Of a stretch of DNA of 64,000 nucleotides, positions 11,166-60,049 are shown piece after piece. The stretch is from NCBI RefSeq assembly GCF_042477335.2, contig NC_091260.1, positions 45,961,001-46,025,000 of the forward strand. The letters run 5' to 3'. This DNA is from Ovis canadensis (taxonomy: Eukaryota; Chordata; Mammalia; Artiodactyla; Bovidae). How positions within the stretch are numbered: position 1 is the stretch's first letter; each line of letters begins with the position of its first letter. The translations under genes and the position numbers were made by a program. Under the pieces are notes generated by a model. It did not search any database. It saw only the letters and a program-made list of their open reading frames with translations, and was not told the DNA's origin.

Positions 11166-12480
11166 TGTACAGTTAATGACACTGTTTTGATTTCGATAAA
11201 ATCAATTTTGAAATTAAAAAATGTAAAAATAATAATACATGCAATATATGTATAAAATATATGTATTTTTATATATAATAACATAATACAAAATAAACTT
11301 TCCTATTGCGTGTCTAAAATCAGAACATTTGTTTAAAAGCTTTGAATTCAGTTCAATTCCCCTGTTTTAAGAATGTGGAAGTTAAGCACTACAAGATTAC
11401 CCAAAGAAAAGTTGCCAGAATATGATATATATTTGTCACAAACTGCTCCTTAAACAAAAGGGAGCTATTCTTATTAGTTCAGAAAAATTAAGATATTTTT
11501 AAAAAGTTGATTTCAAACTGATTAAATTTGAAATGGTTTTGTGGAACCAGAAGGAAAATCTGTACAGAAAAACTTTTCTATAATTTGTTCCAGTTGAAGA
11601 TACTCATGCTTTATTTATAAAGTATAAAACAGAGCCATAGAGCCAAAAAATAATAATGTGTTTTGACCACAAAGTAATGAGGCTGATTTTCTTCACAAGA
11701 TTTAGAGTCACACAGAGTATAACACTAAAAATATGCGTCTTTTCCTCAGCCAGGAGCAACAGAGTGAGACCAGCCAGGAAGAGTGTGTCATATGACCACA
11801 GTTTGACAAAGTTGCTAATGCTATTTTCCATTTCATGTGCCCTGTGGAAGGGCAAAAATGGAAAAGCAGACCCAGTTGTGAGGATAGCTTTTTCACATTC
11901 TATCAGCTACAGCACAATAACTGTAATATACTGTACTAAGATTAGCAATGGAACTTTAGTTCTAATACTTGAATTTCCCCTCCATCCAATTTCTTACGTG
12001 TTGAAAATATTGAGCAATGCGAAGTTAATTCCTGCTCATGTAGTTGGACAATTTAACTTGGTATTTTGTTCCCTCAATGATTTTAATTAAAATTATAGTA
12101 TTTATAGGAAAAATGAAAAACTTAGGAGTTGAAAGAATAGCATGAAAGGGTAAGCACTTTGATGGATAGACTTTAAACTGGACTGACTGTCCATTTGAAC
12201 CTCAGTGTACTTGCTAAGGAAGCTAAGGGCTCATTTAATTTTCGTGTTTGCTTTGCTTTGGTTTAAAACTAACAACCACATTCCTTTGGTCAGTCCTTAA
12301 TCCAATAAAATGATTATGGACTTTTCACTTGGTCCTTCCATCCAGCTACTAAGAGCATTCATGGTTTTGAAGAAACCTGACTTGGCTCAGGTCTTCAAGG
12401 AGCTAGCTGGCTAAAAGATACAGCTTGGATTGAATATATGTGCCGTATCAATACACCATTGCAACTTGAATAAACTTAGA
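11166..12480. other. AT-rich intergenic DNA
   Basis: I see no recognisable gene or repeat. A 144-codon ORF at 11656-12090 shows no known motif and sits in low-GC sequence, so I treat it as chance. Confidence 0.5.
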
Positions 12481-12483
12481 ATA

Positions 12484-12665
12484 ACGTCTAAGATTTATTG
12501 AGTGTTTATAATGGAGCCAGAAGCCTTGCATGAATTACTTCATGTAATCTTTACAACAGTTCTGAGTATTACTAACAGTTTTAATTTGCAGATAAGCACA
12601 CAGGCTTATTAGGAAACTTGTCTCAGATCTGTCAAAGGGATTACCAGCTACATGTTTGCATCTGT
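12484..12665. mobile_element. MIR-like SINE fragment
   Basis: The order of gtaatctttacaaca, a tttgcagataagcacacagg-like segment and a later cttgtctcag matches the MIR core (ttacagatgaggaaactgagg type). Divergent and ancient. Confidence 0.55.
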
Positions 12666-13059
12666 AGAGTAATCTCGGGGTTTTCCAGGACTCCAGTGTC
12701 CGAAGATCCTGAACAATGTAGACTTGGATGATGCCGAGCGGGGAAAAGGTGTGCCTACATTCGGTCCCAGAGGGCCAGTCCTCGTCTAGCCTTCTTCACT
12801 AGGGACCATCTTGATGCGGCCTGTCTGATCATATCTCAGGGCAGACGGCTCCTGGCTGATTCTCAGAGCAAACTTACTCTTACACAAGCGAGGACGGGTG
12901 TAGGGAGACAAGACTGAGAAACGGAAGACGTAGGAACGTTGTCCATAGATGGGGAAGGGCCTCAAGGCGGGTCCACCTTCGCAGCCTCCACAGGTTCTAG
13001 ACACTGATAAGAAAGCAACAAGCTCCACCGCCCGAATACTAGGCTAAGACCTATCCCTG
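12660..13059. other. Promoter-proximal upstream region, no repeat recognised
   Basis: This is unique-looking sequence between a MIR fragment and the CpG island. It holds an 80-codon minus-strand ORF (13028 down to 12786) starting about 375 bp upstream of the OXCT1 ATG. I do not recognise its product, and it could be chance or part of a divergent non-coding transcript. Confidence 0.3.
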
Positions 13060-13402
13060 ACCTTGGCAAAGACAGTTACCCATGACCGCTCGCAGCCCAG
13101 CGGCTGCTGCGGCAAGTGAGCGCACCAGGGCAGACCAAGGCACGCCCGACCGCGTGATGTATCCGACCGCCGCTAGGCTGGGACCTTCCCCCGCGACCCG
13201 CCCCGCCCGCGGGCCCCTCCCATCCTCGTTGCTCTGTCTGCCAAGCCCCGGCGCCAGAGGACCCACGACGTCACCGCAGCGCTCTCGAGCCTCCAGACCG
13301 CCCTCCGTGCGCCTTCCTTTTCCTCCCGTCCAGTGACGCGGCGGCCCGGCGGCGTCAGTGGACACACAGGCGCGCTGCGGCCCGGCCTGCGCCCACCCCA
13401 GC

Positions 13403-49490
<36,088 letters not shown>

Positions 49491-49493
49491 TTG

Positions 49494-51110
49494 TTGTTGT
49501 TCAGTGACTAAGTTGTGTCCAACTCTTTGTGACTATGTACTGCAGCATGCCAGACTCCTCTGTCCTTCACTGTCTCCTAGATTTGCTCAAACTCATGTCC
49601 ATTGGGTTGGTGATGCCATCCAACCATCTCATCCTCTATTACCCCCTTCTCTTCCTGCCCTCAGTCTTTCCCAGCATCAGAGTCTTCTCCGGTGACTAGT
49701 CAGCTCTTTGCATCACATGGCCAAAGGATTGGATATTTAGCTTTAACATTAGTCCTTTCAAAAAATATTTAGGGTTGATTTCCTTTGGGATTGACTGGTT
49801 TGATCTCCTTGCAGTCTAAGGGACTCTCAAGAGTCTTCTCCAGCACCACAGTTCAAAAGCATTAATTATTCAGCACTCAGCTTTCTTTATGGTCCAGCTC
49901 TGACATTCATAATTACTAATGGAAAAATGATAGTTTTGACTATATGGACCTTTGTCAGCAAAGTGATGTCTCTGCTTTTGAATATTCTGTCTAGGTTTGT
50001 CATAGCTTTTCTTCCAAGGAGCAAATGTCTTTTAATTTCATGGCTACAGTCACTGTCCGCAGTGATTTTTGGAGCCCAAGAAAATGAAATCTGTCACTAC
50101 TTTCCCCATCTATTTGCCAGGAAGTGATGGGACTGGATGCCATGATCTTAGTTTTTTGAACGTTGAATTTTAAGCCAGCTTTTTCACTCTTCTCTTTCAT
50201 CCTCATCAAGAGGCTCTTTAGTTCCTTTTCGCTTTCTGCCATTAGAGTGGTATTATCTGCATATCTGAGGTTGTTGATATTTCCCCCGGTAATCTTGATT
50301 CCAGCTTATGCTTCATCCAGTCCAGCATTTTGCATGATGTACTTTGCATACAAGTTAAATAAGCAGAGTGACAATACATAGCCTTGACGTACTCCTTTCC
50401 CAATTTTGAACCAGTCCATTCATTGCTCTATGTCCAGTCCTGACTGTTGCTTCTTGATCTGCATACAGGTTTCTCAGGAGACAGGTAAAGTGGTCTGGTA
50501 TTCCCATGTCATGAAGAATTTTCCAATTTGTTGTGATCTACACAGTCAAAGGTTTTAGCATAGTCAGTGAAGCAGAAGTATATGTTTTTTTTCTGGAATT
50601 TCTTGCTTTCTCTATGATCCAACGGATGTTGGCAATTTGATCTCTGATTTCTTTGCTTTTTCTAAATCCAGCTTGTACATCTGGAAACTCTCAGTTCATG
50701 TACCACTAAAGCCTAGCTTGAAGGATTTTGAGCATTACCTTGCTAGCAGGAGAAATGAGCAGAATTGAACATTCTTTGATATTACCTTTCCTTGGGATCC
50801 AGTCCTGTGGCCACTGCTGAGTTTTCCAAATTTCCTGGCATATTAAGTGCAGCACTGTCAGAGCATCATCTTTTAGGATTTGAAATAGCTCAGCTGGAAT
50901 TCCATCACCTCCACTAGCTTTGTTCATAGTAATGCTTCTTAAGGCCCACTTGACTTCATACTCCAGGATGTCTGGCTCTAGGTGAGGGACCACACGATCA
51001 TGGTTATCTGGGTAATTAAGACTTTTTTGTGTGGTTTTTCTGTGTGTTCTTGCCACCTCTTCTTAATGTCTTCCACTTTTGTTATGTCCTTGCTGTTTCT
51101 GTCCTTATTT
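49494..51110 (-). mobile_element. BovB LINE, antisense, longest continuous antisense copy
   Basis: On the minus strand it covers the segment before the RT domain (EYEVKWALRSITMNKASGGD, about 50980-50925), the RT domain and the C-terminal region, and ends with a gttgttgttcagt-type 3' tail at left. The homologous Arg codon is TGA (49872-49870). Many indels; an older copy in OXCT1 intron 7. Confidence 0.88.
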
Positions 51111-51719
51111 AAATTTAAAAATTTAAATTAATCTAAATAAAGTAAAAGTTCAGTTTCTTTTCATCGGTTCCATATACTAGTGACTACTGTGTTAATCAAC
51201 ATAGATAAGAACATGATCATCCCTGTAGAAAGTTTTATTAGACAGAGGCTAATTAGAAGTATCAAGATGAAATCTAATTTGTAATTCTAGTTTAGGAATG
51301 TAAGCAAAACAGCAATTTAGACAATAAATTATGGTAAGGTTGCCCCCTCTGCCTGCCCATAGTAGAAGAGGTCCACATGGCTTTAGGTTGAACTGGAAGA
51401 ACTGAGCTCTTGGAAGCGTAAAATATTTGAAATTGGGGTTGGTGAGTAGACTGGGTGTTTTCTGATAATGAAGATTCTATCTAGGGTGTGAGTTTTGTAT
51501 TATTCTTAGTCCAGTGAGTACCCTGGACCTCCAGCTCTTCTTCTGTGCTGTGTTCTGTGTACTCTGTGACCTCCATTGGCCTTCAGGACTCTATAATTCT
51601 TTTCCTCCAGCCCTATCCTGCTTTCTTGTATAGTGGTCTTGGTAAGATGAGTGATTGTGAGCTGGTTTAATAGGGCGTCCTTAGAGATCATAAATTAGCT
51701 GCATATTTTCCTGCCTGTG

Positions 51720-51970
51720 TTCAGTATTGACAATAATAACTACTATTAATCAAGTATTTATTATGTATTACTTCTGTATTTTAATTGATTTTTTAAAAAT
51801 GTTCACAACAATCTTATGAGATAGGAGTCATTATTATCCTTATTTTACAGATGAGGGCTATAAAGCACAGAGAGGTGAGGTTGCGTACCTATGTCACACA
51901 GCTAGGTGGAGCTAAGATAGACCCATAGGAAACATGATTCCCAGGTGCCTGCACTTTTCCACTATTTTAT
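51720..51970. mobile_element. MIR SINE
   Basis: The core tccttattttacagatgagg, then aaagcacagagaggtgaggt and tcacacagctaggtggagct, is a clear MIR match. Confidence 0.8.
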
Positions 51971-51974
51971 GAAA

Positions 51975-52630
51975 TACTCTCAAATCATTATCAGTGGGTG
52001 ATATTTCAAAATCCTGAAAGATACTGAATTTCTGAAAGTAGTCCATTTCAATGCCAACTGTTAAAATCTAGCAGATAGGGAGTTTGAGGCCAGTATATTC
52101 CTCTATCTCCAGTCTTCTTTGCCAGTTATTCCAGTGAAGGTCTTTTTGCCTCTTATACCATCTGCCTCCAAGAGGGCTTTGAGAAAAGCATCATCCTGGG
52201 TGGGATCAGTAGCCCTGTGAATTGGTTCAGTCCTCCTCTTAGACTCTGTTCATTCTGTTACGTAGCCTCTCTGAGCTGTGCAGCTTTTCACAAACTTCCC
52301 TGAATGTGGTGATTGAATGTCTATTCTAGTCCAGCAGGAACTTAAAGCAGTGTGCACTTTGACAACAACTGCACCCTACATTTCAGACAAAGACATAAGA
52401 CATTTTTTTTAGACCTCTTAGCTCATCTTCTTTCTCTTATAGATCAGACCAGGGAGAACTTTTCAGTAGCAGGATCTGGGGTGAAGCCTGCCTCCTTGCA
52501 GCTTCACCCCACTCCTGGGGCTGCATCTTTTCAGCCTTTTTCCCTTGGTACCCACTATAACTTGAGTTTTTAAGGGAGTCAGTGGGTCAGGGGGTGGTAG
52601 TACTATAAATATCTAAAATATTAGTGATGA
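51975..52630. other. Intron 7, unassigned
   Basis: Nothing recognised; a 73-codon ORF at 52352-52573 has no family motif. Confidence 0.4.
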
Positions 52631-52639
52631 TTCCTTAAG

Positions 52640-52838
52640 AGTGTAGTTGCTCAGTTGTGTCCAACTCTTTGCAGCCCCATGGACTGTAGCCTGCCAGGCT
52701 CCTTTTTCCATGGGCTACTCCAGGCAAGAATACTGGAGTGGTTTGCCATTCTCTTCTCCAGGGGATCTTCCTGACCCAGGGATTGAATCCAGGTCTCCTA
52801 CACTGCAGGTGGGATTCTTTACCATACAGGGAAGCCCT
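52640..52838 (-). mobile_element. Bov-tA SINE, antisense
   Basis: Runs from gtagttgctcagttgtgtcc to tacagggaagccc. Confidence 0.86.
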
Positions 52839-52867
52839 GATGATTCCCTCAGGTACCTTAAAATCTT

Positions 52868-52995
52868 TGGGGACTTTTTTTTTTTGCTGTGCTGTGCAGC
52901 ATGTGGGATCTTGGTTCCCCGAGCAGGTATCAAATCCTCTGCCCACTGCATTGGAAGCTCAGAGTCCTAGCCACTGGGCTACCATGGAAGTCCCT
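52868..52995 (-). mobile_element. CHR-type SINE fragment, antisense
   Basis: It includes tgtgggatcttggttccccg and the head agccactgggctaccatgga. Confidence 0.75.
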
Positions 52996-52999
52996 CTTT

Positions 53000-54525
53000 T
53001 TGAACTTAGAAACAGGATGGTGAAAGAACATGTAAGCCATCTCTTTCTTTTTTTGCTTCATAATTTCTCCTCTAATTGACAAGACGTAAAACCAGTATAT
53101 TTATCTTGAAGAGAATATCAAAATGACCCTTGGCATGAATTATTTCTGGTTTCTCTTAAAGTGAGACATTCCTCCTTTTTGGAAATGTTTTACCTTTCAG
53201 ATGTGTTCTAAACAAAAGTGAGTTGTGGAAAACCAAAGAGGTGATCAGTATGTCTTTTTCCCTTTAACAAAACTGATAGGAATATTGCATTGCAACTCTT
53301 AAAACCCGCAGCCAGTGGTCTGTTTCATCACAAAGTTGGCTGTCTCTTTCTCCCTCTTAAGGAACCTGGGGGTAGTTGCTTGGGAAAAATAGTACAAGTG
53401 GGTGTACATATTGGCACACATGCCAAAACACATTTCTCTTTTTAGGCCAGGCAGTGTTATTTCTGGACCTTCTCTTTGAGTGGGTGAAATCTTCCCTGAT
53501 AAACTTCACAAGTTTAAGTGCAAAACCAGCCAGGGAACAATTCTTGGTGCTGTGTTCCGTGTGTATCATGAGCAGCAGGACTCTGGAACTCATTTGGCTT
53601 CTGCAGGGATCTGTTAACCCTCGACTTCCCATGTGCTCCTTGGCCAGTCTCTTGGGTGCATATCCCATCAGTCTAGGTTTCTCTGGGAATTGTCTCTGCA
53701 TTTTTTAAAAAGGCAACTTATAATAGAAAACCCCGGAGGAGGGGTGGGAACACTTCACTCAGGAGACTGTAGAGATTTTGTCTCCTGCAAGCAGCCTGGC
53801 ATGTCTGTGCTGTCAGGAAAGGTCATCTGACTCAGCCACAGAAGGCTGTTAAGGCTGCCTGTGACCAAAATAACCTGGCTGGTTTCGTCAAACGTGTGCT
53901 CTGCCTGGTGTTAGAAGATGGCAAGGTTTACACAAAGCTTCTTCACCTGTTTTAGCTAATTTCAACTTTTAGTTAAGACAAATATATTCGTTACTATAAC
54001 TTCAGTAAAGTTATTTTTATTATATTTATATTATGGTATATTTATGTATTTGTGAAATAATTATGTCTATTACATAATATTTGATGCATACTGGTATTAT
54101 ATACATGTAGCCTGTGCAGGTTAGAAGGCATAATAATAAATCAAACACCTCCAGACCTACCTAAGGTAGGAATTAGAGGATTGCTTCTTCTCATTGTCAT
54201 CTGCCTGCCTTTCTTGCAGAGAGACCCACCGTCAGGAATATTGTGATTATCAGTCCCTTTAAAAAACGTCAAAGGCATAAGGTGTGGACATATGGAAAAT
54301 CATTTTCCAAAGTGATATCATAAGACTTTTTGTTTAGAAGAGCCATGCTCTGGGGACTGTGACTTCTGTGTTCTGTGCTAGCGCTTGGCACGTGCCATGG
54401 CTCCTGAGGAGGTTAATTAAAGGAAAGTATTACGGGTTCATCTGCCATCTGGGCATGAAGACATGTTGTTTCTGATTAGTGGAGGAGGAAAAGGGCATGT
54501 TGCAGTGTAAAGATATTATAGATTT
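53000..54525. other. Intron 7, unassigned
   Basis: No exon or clear repeat. ORFs of about 110 codons on both strands at 53357-53708 overlap one another and carry no recognised domain. Confidence 0.4.
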
Positions 54526-54529
54526 TTGT

Positions 54530-55085
54530 TTTTAATGTTTATTATGAAAGGTAATGGACATATACAGCAGAAAATGGAAGAGTGTAATGAACCCATCTGA
54601 GTTCATCCTAATGTTCCAATACCTGCCCACCCTTGATCACTCCTGCCCCATCTACATCCCCATCTCCTTCCTTCTCTTGTAATATTTTTTAAGTGATTTT
54701 TGTTTATTTGTTTGTTTTTTGGCTGCGGTGGGTCTTTGTGGCTGTGCTTGGGCTTTCTCTAGTTGTGACAAGTAGGGGCTACTCTTCACTGCAGCGTGTC
54801 AGCTTCTCATTGCAGCAGCTTCTCCTGTTGCAGAGCACAGGCTGCAGGCAGGTGGGCTTCAGGAACTGTGGTACGTGGGCCCCACAGTGTGGTTCCCTGG
54901 GCTCTAGGGCACAGGCTTAGGAGTTTTGGCACACAGCTTAGTTGCTCCTCTGCACGTGGGATCTTCCTGGCTCAGGGATTGAACCCACGTCTCCTGCTTT
55001 GGCAGGTGGACTTTTTACCACTGAGCCACCAGGGAAGCCCCCTCTTGAAGTATTTTGAAATAAGCACCAGATATTATATCCTTCA
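54530..55085 (-). mobile_element. Old L1M fragment interrupted by a CHR-type SINE (tentative)
   Basis: The left piece (aagagtgtaatgaacccatc) and the right piece (taagcaccagatattatatc) look like parts of one L1M antisense segment. The CHR SINE sits between them at about 54694-55040, with possible diverged duplications ctcttgtaatatttt and ctcttgaagtatttt (about 13 of 15 identical). Confidence 0.5.
54694..55040 (-). mobile_element. CHR-type SINE, antisense, long form
   Basis: It contains ggctgcggtgggtctttgtg at left and the head ccactgagccaccagggaag at right. Confidence 0.77.
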
Positions 55086-55224
55086 CAAGCTTACATGGTG
55101 ATGCTCAAGATAGACAATAGGTACAATAAATAAGTAAAATGTATAGTATATTTAGATATTGATAAATACTAAAGAAGTGGAACAAAGCATGAAAAGGGAC
55201 ATCAGCTGTCAAGAGAAGAAAGTT

Positions 55225-55340
55225 AAATTTTGTTTTTGTCTGCACTGTGAGGCTTTTGGGTTCTTTCTTCCCCAACCAGGGATTGCACCTGGCCCTTCAG
55301 CAGTGAGAATGCAGAATCACTGGACCACCAGGAATTCCAA
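55225..55340 (-). mobile_element. CHR-type SINE fragment, antisense
   Basis: It includes cccaaccagggattgcacct and the head cactggaccaccaggaattc. Confidence 0.72.
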
Positions 55341-55529
55341 AAGTGAAATCTGAATGGGTTGGTCTATAACAGAGATGAGATATAATGCTACTGAGATGAC
55401 ATTTGAATAGAGACCTCAGGGAAGTGAGGAAGATAGCTATGCAGTATCCGGCGGGGGAGTAAGCTGGGTGGCAGAAGAAGGAGCAGGTGGAATATTCCTG
55501 GTGGACTTGAAGAGCTGAAATGCCATACT

Positions 55530-58500
55530 CCCCTTTGTCCAGTGTGAGATGGTGGGCCAATGAATCTTTACGTGAGGGTAGCCATCTTGAGAATAATGGC
55601 AGTATCTTCTTCCTACCTGTATGAAGTATGACTTCTGTACTTAGTTCATTTTATAATTGCTTCTGGGATGATAAGACCTAACTCTGACTTTAAAACTCTG
55701 AGAAGAATGGAGAATGTGATGTTTATATTGGAACCTCCTGGCTTTTGTGACTTTCTGGCCCTCTTTGGAAAACTCTGTGTTGATACCAGCTTATGCATTA
55801 TCTTTGTAGAGGAAATCATACTGGTGGTTAGTTCACATTATACTAGAAGGTGGGAACACAGTGGGTTTGTTTTAACTGTTTGATTTAATCACTTCAGTGG
55901 ATCTTGTGAACATTTAATCTCCACCAAGCAGGCCAGTTAGTGTATCAACATTTTAGAGACTGGTCATCTTCCATCCTGCTTTAGAAAAAATGAAACTTCC
56001 CAAGAGATAAACATAATTCCATTCCTCTTAGATTGCTTCTGTTCTTAATCTTTAGATTGTTAATGCCTTTTGATACTACAGAGAAACTCATAGTTTTTCC
56101 AAGAAACAGTAAAAAGGAAAAAGAATTAGGTCCAAACAGGAAAAAATGAAAGGTTCTATCCACCCAAGAGAAACACATCTAACCACATTGAGAAACTTTT
56201 TTAGACAGATGCACTGTTAAGGACACACATCCACACACAGACAACCCCTGCTCATGCCTGTGTGGGATTTATGCCCATACACAAATCTCTGATTGACATG
56301 TGGAGATGTGATGTTTATGAAAACTTGGCTGAAATGTCAAATGTGACATTCACTGTGTGAAACGTAATACAGTAAATGCCTTTCACTGCGCTTTAGTATT
56401 TACCTGGTAATGCTTTCTACTTCTCTTCGTTTGGCAGAAGATGAGGACAGCAAGGACCTGTTTAATCCCAGTCTTCTTTACTTCATTCACACAGGCCAGT
56501 TGAGATGAGCACTCAACACAAGTTCTTTAAAAACACAGGTGGGGTAGGAAAGCTATTTGATGCAAAATATAAAGAAGGAACAGCCTCTTCCCACCAGTCT
56601 AGCAAGAACCCTGGGATCCCTCACTCCTAAGGCATAAAACAGTCACTTTCTCAAGTGTTAACTTTGGGAGTAGATGTGATGAGCTATGGATATCATTTTA
56701 AATGATTGATTTTTAAGCCTGCTAAATTATCTAATATCCTTAATTTACATGTTTTTCTCTTATTACAGTTTTTCACTTATAAGATTTTATTCATGCGTTT
56801 GGATTTCATTTTTTTTAAATTGTTTGCTATGCCTCTCTGAAAGAGATAGCTATAAATTCTTCATGCTACAAATTTAGCCAGATATACATTGCTTTGACAG
56901 ATTATAATATCCTTACACAACTAAATGAACTGATTGATTCTATTTATTTTGAAGTATTGAAGTGTTTAGAGACATTTCCTTGACTTTTCATAAAATGCAA
57001 AACTAATTTGAAAATATTTGAATACTAATGAAGATGTATTTAGTGAAGACACATTGTAGTTGAATATTTTGACAAAATAACCTTCTAAGTAATAGAATCA
57101 CTATTATTATTTGTTGTTTCTGCCAAGGAAGCAATAAATATAAAAAATATGAAGTTGGTGAATGCCCAAATTAACTTCACTGCAATTTTTTTTTTTTTTT
57201 TGCGTACTCTTAAAGAGTACTGAATATAATCCTTAAACTAATGACCATTTACATCGAGAAGAATAGCAGGATAGAAGTATGGTTTATTAATGGTAAAAAT
57301 ATATTAAATCAAGTGCTAATCCTGACATTTTATTTCTTGTTGCTTGGTAACAATGCGAGAACTCTATAAGAGTTCCTTTATCTCAGCTACAATGGACTTC
57401 ATTGCATTGTGGGGTAGAAATACCAATTACAGCAAGTCATTGTATGCCATTATCCTTACAAAATTTTGGTGCTATTTTTTATTGTTAGTGCAGAGATCCT
57501 AAAAGAAAGTCATTTTAATAATACATCCCTCCTTTTCTGATGGATTGGTAGATTTTATTCTAGCTATTTTGGGCTTTTTGGCTTTGTATCTATGTATAAT
57601 TTTTGAGGCTTCACAAATTTGTCTTTTATCTGTCTACACTGTATAAACCTAGGCTTTTGAATTTCATCATAAATATGTATGTTCTAAGTGATTGTTCATG
57701 AGTTCTTAGTGAACATCTTTTATACTTGACCACTTAAGAGGAGAGAAAAGAATACCTGCGTGGAATTTTTTTCTCATAAAAATAGTGAGGACATATGCAT
57801 CGTCCTTCTCTAATATAGAGCATTTCTAGTTTTAGAACCTGCTTTAGGAAAAGGGAGCCTGTTGAACAAGTGTGATATAAGCGAAAGGCTAATTCCTGTT
57901 GTGTATACTGTATATATCCTATATACTGTTAGTTCATAATTATTGTTTACAATGAAGATTGATAAACTGCTGTCTGTGACCTACCTGTTCTGTACTGCCC
58001 AAGAGGTAAGAAATTTTTTAAATATATATATTTTAAAGGGTTGTTTGAAAAAAGAAAAGAACAATATGTGACCGAGACAGTATGGAGCCTGCAAAGCCTT
58101 AAACATTATCTGGCCCTTTACAGAAAAAAGCTTTCAAACCCTTGATTTATGGCAAAATTTCCATGTGTATACTCTAAATACATTAAATATCACTAAATAT
58201 TATTTTCTAAAGGACCAGTGAACTTAAGTAGAACTGAAATAAATAATGATAGCTGGTTTGAAGAGAATCAGTGAAAAAATTAAATTGAATAATATGAATT
58301 TGTGTAGAAGTAGTAAAATGATTATGTAATTTAGTAGGTCTGTATTGGGGACAACCATGAAGAAAGGAAGATTATATACAGCAACTTACTTATCTTGCCA
58401 TGGTTTTTACAGTTTCTTTACTATCTCAATGCTTTTGTCAATAAATCTGACTTTAATAGTTTTCTACTGATAGACTCATTTTATTGGAAGCATCTTGCTT

Positions 58501-58540
58501 TTTCTTGCCCATTAGATTTTTGCACATACTTGAGGGCCAG
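55530..58540. other. Intron 7, repeat-poor AT-rich block
   Basis: About 3 kb without a recognised gene, SINE or LINE, unusual in this window. Confidence 0.45.
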
Positions 58541-58544
58541 TTTC

Positions 58545-58805
58545 TTATGTATAGTGCCTGTATCCTGGGGTGATGGGGTGAGGACTTCTCCAACCTGACC
58601 TGGGCCCAGCAGGCACCTGCAACTTCTGCTGGCTGGCAGAGTGTCCAGGAGCTGCAGAAATGGTCCAGAGTTGGAATTGTCCTGTGTGCCTGGGGTTTGG
58701 AAGGGCTCTGCAGCCCTGGGTTTTCATCTCCTCCGGAGCTCTGCCCCCCGCCTCTCAGAGACAGCCTAGGAGAAGACTCGTGGATAGACTTTGGGCAAGG
58801 TGAGA
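58545..58805. other. Isolated GC-rich patch in intron 7
   Basis: About 260 bp of markedly higher GC inside AT-rich intron, with several CA/CAG-rich stretches and an agccctgggttttcatctcc segment. No coding exon of OXCT1 is recognised and no repeat family named. Confidence 0.4.
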
Positions 58806-59029
58806 CTGCCTTCCAAACCAGGGATTTTAGCTTCTGATTTTCTTTTTAATCAGGAATATGTTTGTAAGAGTTATCTGATTATGTCTTATTTATTGCTAAG
58901 GGAAACTTGAAATCAGAAAGTTCACTAGGGTAGTTGTGTGCTTTCTTATCTGGCACTAGTCCTCTTAAGAAATAGAAAAGGCTCCATCCAGCCAAAATGT
59001 ATTCTAATAATTAAAGATGAAGTCAATTA

Positions 59030-59147
59030 TTTATTTACTAATTTTTGCTTTGCCATTCTGCTTATGGGATTTTAGCTCCCTGAATAGGGATTGAACCCGG
59101 GACCCTGGCAGTGAGAGTCCCAACCACTGGACCACCAGGGAATTCCT
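59030..59147 (-). mobile_element. CHR-type SINE fragment, antisense
   Basis: It includes ttttagctccctgaataggg and the head accactggaccaccagggaa. Confidence 0.75.
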
Positions 59148-59269
59148 GAAAGTCAATTATGTCAGCTAGATTCGCCTCCTCGTTCTTATAAGCAAAGGCC
59201 CAGAAAACCCTATGCTTGAGTACCACTTCTGTATTAGCATGCGTTTTATATTACTTTGTAATGCTTTAT

Positions 59270-59425
59270 GTTTTCAAAGTGATTTTGTATATGTGTATCC
59301 CGTTTGATCCTCTTAATCACCAGGTGAGGTAGGAGGAGGAGCAGTTTTATTATAATATTACCCATGAGGAAACTGAGACATAGATACATTTCTGGAATAG
59401 ATCAGTAGGAAGTTGAATGGCTTAA
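59270..59425. mobile_element. MIR SINE fragment
   Basis: The segment aggtgaggtaggaggaggag, then acccatgaggaaactgagac, matches the MIR core. Confidence 0.65.
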
Positions 59426-59599
59426 TGAAAGGGACATTTGAAAGACTTGGAGCCCTGCTTTTCCACATTTCCTCTGCCATGGTCCTGCAATTACAATGCT
59501 GAAGCTTTCCTTTTTTTTTTTTTAAATTTTAATTTTTGTTTTTATTTTAACATCCAAAAGATTTTGTATTGGGACACAGTTGATTATCCTTCTTTCTTT

Positions 59600-59912
59600 T
59601 TTAAAAAATTAAGTTTTTTTTTGTTATGTAGAGTCTTCATTGCTATGAATGGGCTTCTCTAGTTGCAGTAAGCAGGGGATGCTCTTCGTTGTGGTGCATG
59701 AGCTTCTCATTGCATTGGCTTCTCTTGTTGCTGAGCTCAGGCTCTAGGCACACGAGCTTCAGCAGTTGTAGCACGTGGGCTCAGTAGTTGCGGCACACAG
59801 GCTTAGTGGCTCTGAGGCATGTAGAATCTTCCCATAACAGGGAATGAAACCGTGTCCCCTGCATTGGCAGGCAGATTCTTTCCTATCCACTGTACCACCA
59901 GGGAAGTCCTGA
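59600..59912 (-). mobile_element. CHR-type SINE, antisense, long form
   Basis: It contains gcttctctagttgcagtaag and the head actgtaccaccagggaagtc. Confidence 0.76.
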
Positions 59913-60049
59913 AGCTTTATTTCTAAAACAATGAACAAGAAGAATTGTGAAACTCTGAAAATGTAGCTAAGTGGGCTTTTATAGAAGCTTGTACCTTATT
60001 TTAAATAAAGGTACAAGAGAGAGTTGTGATTTTAGGTGATGTGTGTAGA

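Noticed and set aside
11656..12090. 144-codon plus-strand ORF upstream of OXCT1
   Set aside because: It lies in AT-rich sequence with no recognised motif and overlaps other chance ORFs.
53357..53708. Overlapping ORFs of about 110 codons on both strands
   Set aside because: They are mirror ORFs in the same place with no family signature; neither is supported.
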